The notes under the pieces were generated by a model, which saw only the letters and a list, made by a program, of their open reading frames with translations, was not told where the DNA came from and ran no database searches. From assembly GCA_026545765.1 (NCBI GenBank), contig CM048844.1:18298237-18362236 (forward strand): DNA of 64,000 nucleotides, given 5' to 3'. The translations under genes were made by a program, and so were the position numbers. This stretch comes from Plantago major. Its lineage: Eukaryota > Streptophyta > Magnoliopsida > Lamiales > Plantaginaceae. Positions within the stretch are counted from its first letter, which is position 1. Each line of letters begins with the position of its first letter. Positions 12,319 through 21,667 of the stretch are shown piece by piece.

Positions 12319-13268
12319 TGTTAGAACTTTTGGACCGAGATTTGTACTAGGAACGGTTTCAGACGATGTTGACTATGATGTTGAGTCAACAACGTCATCA
12401 ACAATGGTTGACAGCATTAAACAGATGAGGACAGAGAGCAGCGTACTGATAAACTGACAACCAGAAATAAAATCAAGCCGGGATAAAAATACCAACCGGG
12501 CCGTAGGCAAAATTTCTACTAACAGTAAAAGTAGAATTACAGAAACGAAGTTTAAATCAATCACAGGCGATTGTTTAAATTTACAGAAAACTAGACCTAG
12601 AACAGACAAGCAAAAACCTATTCTAGTTCGAAGACTCTAGAGTAAATTTCAATCTTTAGAAATCACTCACAAGGGAAATCGATATCAAAGTCTAGTAAAG
12701 CAAGACAGCCTAAACTCAATAATCAGAAAGTCGAATCTCTATAGGCCTAGTCTTGCACAACGTTTTCTTCCTGTATATATATATGCTTCCATCGATCAGC
12801 AGGCAGAAAACATAAGTCGAAGAGGAGAAGGAGACGTGAAGAAGGAAAATCACGTGAAGAAAGAAAGCATGATTTTCTTTCTTGCTTCCAGCAATCCTGT
12901 ATATGGAAAACTTCTCTTCTTCAATCTTTATTTCCTTATAGCTTCAAACGCTTCCTTCTTTATTAGATTGCATTTCTTGTGTCCAAAGCAAATCAAACTC
13001 GTTCCTTTTCTTTCCTACAAGCGCCATCTTCCAGCAAGCCTGAATATCTGTTCACGTCTGTTTTCTGGCAACTTTCGAGATCTTCCAGATATATTTCTTA
13101 AGGCCCATTCTTAGTAAATTCGAGTCCACCAACTTGAGTTGCAGCCCAACTTGTTCTTTCTTACAAAATATCCATAGAAAAACAACTACAATTGTCGAAC
13201 CGATTAATAAACGAAGAAGAAAGCCCCGAATTAACAAAACAAGTGCAATATAAATTGCACTTTCAACA
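12319..13268 (-). repeat. 5' LTR of the Ty1/copia element (right end)
   Basis: About 950 bp, partner of 6546-7508. It starts TGTTAGAAC and ends TTTCAACA on the plus strand, the usual TG...CA LTR termini. A tRNA-Met-like primer-site relic (GCTCTGATGACAC) sits just outside its left edge. Confidence 0.85.
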
Positions 13269-13964
13269 AATATTATGGTAGTTTCAAATATTTTTTTAAG
13301 GATTTTATGAAATTATAAAAATTTAATAAAGGTACACATTAATTATGAAAAATAATAAAATGAAGAAAATAATATGCTTTTTTATTTATAAAAAACTTTT
13401 TAAAATTGGTATAAATGTATTAATACAATTTTCTAAAAGAGATAGACAGTTTCCCTTAAATATTTTTAAGACAATAATAATTCATACTACACTATATTTT
13501 CAGAACCCTTTTGTCTTCAATAATTTTTTGAATATTTTTTTCATATTTTTTGTAGTGCTATTATAAATTTTTTGAATAACTTTTTTTATTTATATAATTA
13601 TTTTTTATTTAAAAGATATAGTATAAATAATTATATTTCTTTTAATTTTCACATATTTATTTTTTTAATTGTATTATAATTTTTATTAGTTTTATTAGCA
13701 TTAAATTAATCTTATTCCTCTTGGTTCCAAAAATATATAAATTTATTGTCAATTTTTAATACTTGTGTGCTTATAAAAGTAAATTTACTTGCACACATGG
13801 TTGTGTAATACACATCATTATTGGAGCAAGTGTGCATACTTTAGAATAACATAATTTACATTCTTGCAATTTTAAGAACATGAGGTATATCTATACTCTT
13901 GCCAAGTCACATGTCAGATCCAGGGCATCCCGAAAAACATAGGTTACATATGTGCATTTTACCT
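13269..13964. other. very AT-rich spacer; nothing recognised
   Basis: Extended A/T-rich text with short spurious frames only. Confidence 0.5.
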
Positions 13965-14070
13965 TGTTAGAATATACCACATCACTTGTGAGTAAATCAT
14001 GCAAATAACATATAAGGTGAATAACCTCTCCCTCTTAATTAGGTCTTTTAAGGGGATGTTAGCCCAGCTT
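13965..14070 (+). mobile_element. solo LTR of the TRIM family
   Basis: Begins TGTTAGAATATACCAC and matches the LTRs of the TRIM at 6160-6480 across about 105 bp. There is no internal region beside it, so it looks like a solo LTR left by LTR-LTR recombination. It is a fossil. Confidence 0.7.
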
Positions 14071-16000
14071 GATAGAAATTATGTTAATTAGACTTTGAAA
14101 TAGTCGATGTCAATGCCAACTCGTATGCAATGCGTATTATTTTATCATTATTTTAGAAATAAATTACTTTAAATTTGATTGTTATATTTATCATATTTTT
14201 ATGATTTATTAATTAATAGTTCCCCACACTTTTCAAGCATTTAAAGGAAAGATTTCATATGGTACGCATATTGCATTGAGTTCACTTGTGCCACACAACT
14301 GAAATGGGAAAATGAAAATACAATCTTAGTCCATTAACTATGTATACGTTACAAACCGTGGTAAATAAATCCGTTGCATAAATGCTAAATTATTGTAGTT
14401 TTAATATGAACTTAAGTACCTTGCCACTTAATCATTAATGATTGGTATATACAAACCGGGTTTCATGACTTAACCGTATGATCGTTGGAATATGCAAGCC
14501 AGTGACATGGTCCTTGGAGAACGAAGTAAGCACACACCTTCGGTACATCGTCAATGGGCGAAGTGAATGATCAGGAACCTATCCTCTTGCGAGTGTCTAG
14601 GGCTCGTTAGTTTTGGAAAAATGTCAACTCATACGTACAATATATCATAGAGTTAAAAAGGAAGAAGTCCAATTAAGATATTATAAATATATTCGTAAGT
14701 AAAATGTCAACTCATACGTAATATATATTCTTGTAATCGAAAACCTATAAACTAAATACTATCATCAGATAGTAAACGGCTCATAGATAACTTGTGTTAA
14801 GTTATCATACTATTCGTGACGTTACAGTTATTTGAAATTGTATTTGTACGCCACATCCTTATTGATTATTGTACAAATTAAGTTGAACTATTATATATAG
14901 GTCCGATCGAGCTGATGAGTGATGAGTAGTATGCAGTATTCTTTATATTTTTTCTTGCCTAAATGGAGTTGACATTACAATTGTTAGTTTCGTCGATGGC
15001 TGATCAGATATTGCATGTTGTGTTATATATTTATGCACATGGACAATTGACTTTTGGAAGTTTTTGAGAAAAATAAAATTTTGGAGCCGGAGTCAAATTT
15101 CATACGGTGCATTGTTTCCGATAGTAGTATCAAATTTGAAACTTCATACGCTCGATCACCAAAAGTTTTTCTCGCTCAACAATTTTTTATTATTTATCTT
15201 TTTTAATTTATCAATATAATACCTCACACAAACAATTTTTATTAGTATTCCTTAATCCTAGATAAAGTAGCTACTTCAGAGTTATTAATGGGACCAAGGG
15301 AGTATTTAACATATATAACCATTTTTTTAATGTATAGCACCAATATTTTTACTAAAACTACTAATGCTTATGACTATTTATCGTTCACTTTTAGCCCATC
15401 TATAACAACGGTCCTAGAAAACTTACTAAAAAGGAATCTCACGAGTCACCATCATTCTCTTTGTATTAATTGAATAAGATCCCGCGAGCCCCCATACGCA
15501 TAAATAAATTTTAAAAAATTGGTAAACATTATAGTTATAACAAAAACATTATTAGACTGTTTGGATGCCATTTATAATCATGCAAACCTGGTTAAAAACA
15601 TCTATTTTAACCTGTTTTTCATAATTTTAATCTGGTTAAACTACTTGTATATAAAAGGCGTTTAGCAGTAACTGTTATATCATCATCTTTCTTCCTGTAA
15701 TTCACTCAATCATAGATAGCAGATAAGTTAGACAGAGCTAGAAGTTTCGGTTACTTGGCAACTAATCTTGTAATCTGTATTCTGTTCTTGTTAGTGAAGC
15801 TTTGATCGATCTCCCGTGCAGTAGTACAATTGACAAGCCGCAGCACGTTAAATTACTTGCTTGATTTGTGTGTTTATGTTTGTGTGATTGAATTAGGGTT
15901 CTTACCTTTCAATTTGAGGATTTCAATTGATATGAAGTCGTTTGACGTTCAAATGTAATAAGAATCGATGTTATACGTACACGTAGATAAAAAAAGAGGT
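14071..16000. other. spacer; no gene seen
   Basis: AT-rich with only short unsupported frames. Around 15570-15670 there is an imperfect inverted arrangement of GGTTAAAA/TTTTAACC motifs that may be a decayed MITE. Confidence 0.45.
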
Positions 16001-18473
16001 ACACTAATAATTTTTTTTTTTTTGGAACGAAAGAACTTGTCTTATTACTTTCCAAAACAATGTACGTACATTTAAGGGCCGACATAAACGTGTCCAAGCC
16101 CAAACCCTGTTTCTACTAAAAGACTACATCAAATAAAGACATAATTAAATCAAAGCAAAAGCCGAGACAAGCGCAGCAGCTTTTGGGGAGCGGCAACGAA
16201 TCCGGACTATCTGCTGGATCTCCTGGATTACGGATTGGACATCACAGTTACTGTGTTGGAACAAGGCCTCGTTACGTGCTCGCCAAATGTGATAGATCGT
16301 CTCCGCAATCAATGCTAGAAAAACATAAGCTTTACTTCCTTTCCCTCGAGCTTTCCATCGCAACCAATCAATCAAACTTTGCCAATTGGGGAGTGAGGGG
16401 TGCGATCGATGCATCCAAATGAGGCACCCTTCACAATCTCATATGTAACAAAGATATTGGAAGAATAGATGGTCACCAGATTCCATCTCATCGCAAAAAG
16501 AACACTTCCCATCCGTACCAATACCAAAGAAAGACAACCGATCCTTTGTTGCCAGTCGGCGTTGAAGAGCCAGCCATAGAATGAAAACTGCCTTTGGCCT
16601 AGCAGGATTTCGGATCACCAGGTCCCTCCATTCCACCTTCGGTGGGCAGCCCCGAAGAAACTGATAAATAGCACGAACTGAGAACATGGGCAAAGCAAGT
16701 TGCTTGTTCCATTCGGCCGTATCCTGTAGTATATCCCGAACCTTAAGAATAGCTTTCATAGTCACAGAGCTACATGCAGGAATCCTCAATTCACCACCTG
16801 GTTGACTCTTTATATAATAGCTATGCACCCATCGAACCCAGAGGGAGTCAGCTTTGGTCTGGATTTTCCACAGTAACTTAGCAATAAGGGCCTTATTCCA
16901 CTCCGGTAAGGCAATCAGATTCAGCCCTCCACAACTTCTAGGAGTACATACTTGCTTCCAAGAGACAAGAGCTTTTTGATAGTTACCATCCTTGCCACTC
17001 CATAAGAAACTCCGGCAAATACGTTGTATATGATCCAGAATCGTCTTCGGGAAAGGAAACACCTGCAACCAATAGGAAGTGACGGAAGTGAGGACACTCC
17101 GTATTAATTGTTCCCGACCAGCGTAACTCAATAGACGAGCCGTCCAATGATTGACTCGACCCAGAATCCGATCCAGTAGGGGTTGGTATTGGGAAGCGGA
17201 CAGCTTACGATGTGAGAGAGGCACTCCCAGGTACCGAACCGGGAGTCTACCCGCAGAAAAACCCGTGGCATTGAGGATGCGTAGCTGATCGCCGCTAGAT
17301 ATGCCACCACACCTTTGACTTGGCAAAGTTAGCACGAAGACCAGTAGCATTCGAAAAATGTTGGAACCGTGACATCATGATTTGCACCGACGTCAAATCA
17401 CCCCGCATAAACAACATCACATCATCAGCAAAGCAGAGGTTAGTGATGTGCAACTTTTCACACTTCGGGTGAAAGTTAAAATCCGGCAAATCCCTCAGTG
17501 TCTGTAGGCATCTACTAAGGTATTCCATAACAAGTACAAATAGATAGGGGAAGTGGGTCACCCTGACGTAATCCTCTGTGTGCTTTCAATAGTCGAGAAG
17601 GCTGCCCATTAATTAGATATTTATAAGAAACCGTCGAAACACAACACATAATCCAGCATACGAATTGAGCTGGAAAACCCAATTCTTTCATTATCGTCTC
17701 CAGTGCACCCCACTCTACTGTATCATAGGCCTTATGCATATCCATCTGTATCATACACCTCGGTGAGATACCTTTCCTACCATATCCCTTTACAAGTTCC
17801 TGAGCAAGTAGGATATTATCTTGGATAACCTTCCCCGGTAAGAAGGCTGATTGGTTATCACCCATAATGGAGTTTATCACCTTCCCCAAGCGTGATGTAA
17901 GAATTTTGGAGATAATCTTATACACTGTTGTACAACAAGCAATCGGTCGCATATCTCTAACCTTCGAGGCATCCGGAATCTTCGGTATCAAAGTAACCAA
18001 AGTGCAATTAAGAGCAGGATACATCACAGAAGTGTCAAAGAAATCCATAACAGCCTCATAAACATCCTCCTTCACCACAGACCAAGACTTTTTGAAGAAG
18101 CAAGCATTAAAACCGTCAATTCCTGGGGCCTTTAAATCTCCTATGTCTTTCAAGGCAATATCGACTTCTTCACGAGTAATAGTGCGCACCAAGAATTCCC
18201 GATCGCACTGGCTCAGCCGCTTCCCACGTCGAATCATATCAATATCAATACCGGCCCTCCTCGAACTAGTCTGACCTACCAAATGGGAGTAGAAGGTCAC
18301 GATTTCAGATTCGAAATCGACCTCCCTCGTAAGAATCTGACCCTCATCTGTTTCCAGCCTACGGATCCCTGTACGTTTATTCTTTTCTCGTAGTTGCGCA
18401 TGGAAAAAGGAGGTGTTTCCATCACCCAGACTAATCCAATCCACCTTGGATTTCTGTCGCACAACACTAATAA
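16001..18473 (-). mobile_element. L1-type LINE, 5'-truncated, with 10-bp target duplication
   Basis: The insert is about 16011-18463 and is flanked by the 10-mer ACACTAATAA at 16001-16010 and 18464-18473. On the minus strand it ends in a 13-base A tail (T run at 16011-16023). The retained part starts just upstream of the reverse transcriptase; ORF1 and the endonuclease are absent, which is typical 5' truncation. About 2.45 kb remain. Confidence 0.92.
16145..18462 (-). pseudogene. LINE ORF2 remnant: reverse transcriptase and zf-RVT domain
   Basis: Reverse transcriptase blocks read GIDGFNACFFKKSW, IPKIPDASKVRDMRPI, DNQSAFLPGK, the QMDMHKAYD block, RGLRQGDPL and CFADDVMLF. They are followed by a zinc-binding RVT region ending in CSFCDEMESGDHLFF and a tail (IAETIYHIWRARNE). 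The frame changes twice, once between about 17560 and 17515 and once between about 17350 and 17295. An in-frame TGA follows ...LCYI at about 16438-16440. It is therefore a dead copy. Confidence 0.9.
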
Positions 18474-18530
18474 AATATTAACATCTATTGTCCCTCATGT
18501 CATAGTATCCTTACCAAGGTTATTCTCTTT

Positions 18531-18791
18531 CTAATAGTCTTTGTTCTTTTTAAAGGTTTATTTTTTTCCATCTTAGGAGTTTTTTTTAAAAGTTTAATGT
18601 TTCCTTTTTTTAAAAGTCACTATCTCTACTTATTAATTTTCTAAACACTTTCTTTCATACTTTATCTATTCTATTTCTTACTTTTTTTATTCTTCATCTT
18701 ACTTTTTACCATTTACTTAATATTTTATTCTATTTTCTTAAAATTTATACTACAAAATTAAACGGTAAACCTTATAAAAGAAGGGATGGAG
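18531..18791. mobile_element. decayed Stowaway-like MITE
   Basis: The right end GGATGGAG is followed by TA. Its inverted arm (TTCTTTTATAAGGTTT on the minus strand) matches TTCTTTTTAAAGGTTT near 18543-18558. The left terminus is worn and its TA duplication is uncertain. Confidence 0.45.
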
Positions 18792-18793
18792 TA

Positions 18794-19800
18794 TTACTTT
18801 TGGTGTTAATTAGCCATATAAAGATGTAATATATCAGAGTCAATGAACTATGATAATCATTGGAATCGTGTGAACACTGGTGACTCATTTTATATGACTG
18901 ATAAATTTATTGATAATTAACGATCGTCATAACCAAGTCACTGTTTTTACTTTTAAACATCTAATTAAGTTTTGATCAATCACTATTATTCTTTAATTAA
19001 ATTGGTGATAATTTGACAAGTTTACAGCTAATTCACGTCTCCAACTAACTCTTGCGGGAAAGAAAAGTCAGATGTGTATTGATCAGATGTGTATTGCTTA
19101 TGTAACAAAAAATCACTAATCGGTCGAGACCGATCCTTTAGACTGAAATGGTTACTATAAGTTGTTCTCTGATGATATGTTGACAACACAACCAATACAT
19201 ACATTTCTCTTGGTAAATTTGCCGATGCGCGCACGAGTGAAGTCAAAGTGTGCGGTAAATGATATGTGTTATAACAAATTACCTGAAGTTGTTCAGAAGT
19301 AACCGTCCCGGTCCAGTGAGTCGAGTCTCGGATCATTAGTGGTCGGGTCGGTACATATGTACTCATTAATCGATTTGATTACTTATAAACGTAATATTAA
19401 ATTGAATACTTTTTATGTTTAAACAGTCACTGATGTGAAAAAATGAAATTAGGAATGATAACATTATTCTACGATGAAAAACTCCAGCATAACTGTCACC
19501 GATAGTTGTCTTATGCTATAAAACTTAATCCTCATGTCAAAAACGAAAAATAACGTTTCATCTGAGATAGAGGGCTACCACTTAACTGGTGGCCAACAGG
19601 GTGCGTAGTTTCTCACTTTATCCAACTGAGTCAGCATTTCGGACATTGCAAGTTTGCGACAAGTGAAGTTACATGATGCTCTTTTTGTTGGTGCAAGCAA
19701 AAACAACTGACATTACTTTCTAAGAATCTTGAACATGTACAGAATAAATAATAAGAGTACATTAATTATCATGCAGGAGTATGATAGTGAACTGGAACAT
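18794..19800. other. spacer upstream of PHT1 copy 2; no gene seen
   Basis: Only short frames without family signatures. The distal promoter of PHT1 copy 2 may extend into the right part. Confidence 0.5.
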
Positions 19801-19830
19801 TGATTAATCTACAAAGGGTTGACAATGAGA

Positions 19831-19838
19831 GAATATGC
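19831..19838 (+). promoter_or_regulatory. P1BS (PHR1-binding) element of PHT1 copy 2
   Basis: GAATATGC matches GNATATNC, about 120 bp upstream of the ATG. It lies in a block of about 40 bp that matches the promoter of copy 1 in inverted orientation. Confidence 0.6.
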
Positions 19839-19884
19839 TATTAGATGCCTGAGCTTATTCAAAGGTGTTCTGTCAAGCCAACAA

Positions 19885-19892
19885 TATAAATA
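19885..19892 (+). promoter_or_regulatory. TATA box of PHT1 copy 2
   Basis: TATAAATA, 66 bp upstream of the ATG, at normal plant spacing for a short 5' UTR. Confidence 0.7.
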
Positions 19893-19957
19893 GGTGACCT
19901 TTTCCCATTGATTTCCAACTCAAATAACCAAACAATTAACTTACCATCCATTAATCC

Positions 19958-21667
19958 ATGGCTCGAGAGCAGTTACAAGTGCTTACTGCACTTGATACGG
20001 CCAAAACACAACTCTACCATTTCACAGCAATTGTCATTGCTGGAATGGGCTTCTTCACCGATGCCTACGATCTTTTCAGCATTTCGTTGGTCACTAAGCT
20101 CTTGGGTCGCCTTTACTATACCCACCCTGGTTCTCTCAAGCCTGGCACTTTGCCTCCCAATGTCTCATCCTCTGTCTCAGGTGTTGCCCTAGTCGGAACA
20201 CTAGCTGGCCAACTCTTCTTTGGTTGGCTGGGTGATAAGATGGGCCGGAAGAAAGTGTATGGTCTCACTCTAATCATGATGATCGTATGTTCAGTTGCCT
20301 CCGGCCTTTCTTTAGGGAGCAGCCCTAAGGCCGTTATGGCAACCCTCTGCTTCTTCAGATTCTGGCTTGGGTTCGGTATTGGAGGAGACTATCCTCTTTC
20401 CGCGACCATTATGTCTGAATATGCTAACAAGAAGACTCGTGGCGCATTTATCGCTGCTGTCTTTGCCATGCAGGGTATGGGAATCTTGTTCAGTGGAATC
20501 ATTTCTCTCATAGTGTCCGCAGCGTTTGACAAGAGGTACGTACAAAGGAATTCAATTTCATTTAAAATATCGAACTTATAACAATATACTCCATATATGA
20601 AATCAATTCATCTGTATAGTGTGCGCAATTAACTGATTCATATGATTTGGATGATAGTTGGCCTTCCCCACGTATGAGGAGAATGCGGCAGCTTCCACAA
20701 TTCCCAGGCCGACTACATATGGCGTATCATATTGATGGTTGGTGCGTTCCCTGCGGCAGTCACTTTCTATTGGCGTATGAAGATGCCTGAAACTGCCCGT
20801 TACACTGCCCTGGTTGCCAAAAATGCAAAACAGGCAACGCAAGACATGGGTAAAGTTCTAAATATGGAATTGGAAGTTGAAGCGGCAAAGGTTGACAGAA
20901 TCGCACAAGATGAATCTCACAACTTTGGGTTGTTCTCAAAAGAATTCCTTCGACGCCACGGGCTGCACCTGTTTGGTACAATGTCCACTTGGTTTTTACT
21001 AGACATTGCCTTTTACAGCCAAAATCTGTTCCAGAAGGACGTGCTCAGCGGAATCGGGTGGATTCCACCTGCAAAAACAATGAATGCGGTTGGCGAAGTT
21101 TACCATATCTCAAGAGCTCAGACACTAATTGCATTGTGCAGCACAGTCCCAGGCTACTGGTTTACCGTCGCTTTCATTGACATTATTGGAAGATACATAA
21201 TCCAAGTAGTCGGATTCTTTTTCATGACTGTATTTATGGTTGCCATTGCCATTCCATACGACCATTGGACACGAAAGGAAAACCGGATTGGGTTCGTAAT
21301 AATGTACGCCCTGACATTCTTCTTTGCCAATTTTGGGCCTAATGCAACAACGTTCGTGGTGCCAGCTGAGATCTTCCCAGCTCGACTAAGGTCCACGTGC
21401 CACGGGATATCTGCTGCTGCAGGGAAAGCAGGTGCCATTGTCGGAGCATATGGTTTTCTTTACGCGGCACAAAGCACAGATCCAGCCAAGACCGATGCAG
21501 GTTACCCACCAGGTATCGGCATCAAGAAATCGCTGATTGCCCTAGCATGCATCAATGCACTTGGAATGATATGTACTCTTTTTGCGGTGCCTGAGGCCAT
21601 GGGGAAATCACTTGAGGAAGCATCACAGGAGACTATGGAAAATAATGATGAGCCTGAAAACGTTTGA
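19958..21667 (+). pseudogene. PHT1: PHT1 phosphate transporter, copy 2; frame broken at the start of exon 2
   Basis: Exon 1 is 19958-20535 and is identical to copy 1 where compared. Exon 2 is 20658-21667 by homology, with the same GT-AG intron. Exon 2 is 2 bp shorter than in copy 1: one C is missing from the run at about 20666-20669 and one from the run at about 20703-20705. Read from the normal junction the frame is lost and stops at TGA 20788-20790, giving about 236 aa instead of 529. Downstream the original frame is open again from about 20732 to the normal stop, with only two conservative replacements (V/I and I/V). The intron also lacks one A from a run. All three length changes are in homopolymers, so sequencing or assembly error is a real alternative to a very young pseudogene. 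TATA and P1BS elements are retained. Confidence 0.75.

Larger units (their letters stand above)
6546..13268 (-). mobile_element. Ty1/copia retrotransposon, Sirevirus-like lineage, broken fossil
   Basis: An element of about 6.7 kb with two LTRs (6546-7508 and 12319-13268). A primer-binding-site relic is next to the right LTR at about 12305-12318. Parts recognised on the minus strand are gag (12289 to about 11257) with a CCHC zinc knuckle, a reverse transcriptase region within 11203-9599, and RNase H (9513-9103). Between RNase H and the left LTR lies about 1.6 kb without recognisable coding. Reverse transcriptase and gag sequence style suggest the Sirevirus lineage (inference). It is broken, with several breaks, and not every expected part is recognisable. 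LTR divergence suggests an age of some millions of years. I see no clear target duplication. Confidence 0.9.

Noticed and set aside
19028-19366. 112-codon minus-strand frame upstream of PHT1 copy 2
   Set aside because: No family signature, no splice or homology context, and ordinary spacer composition; likely chance.
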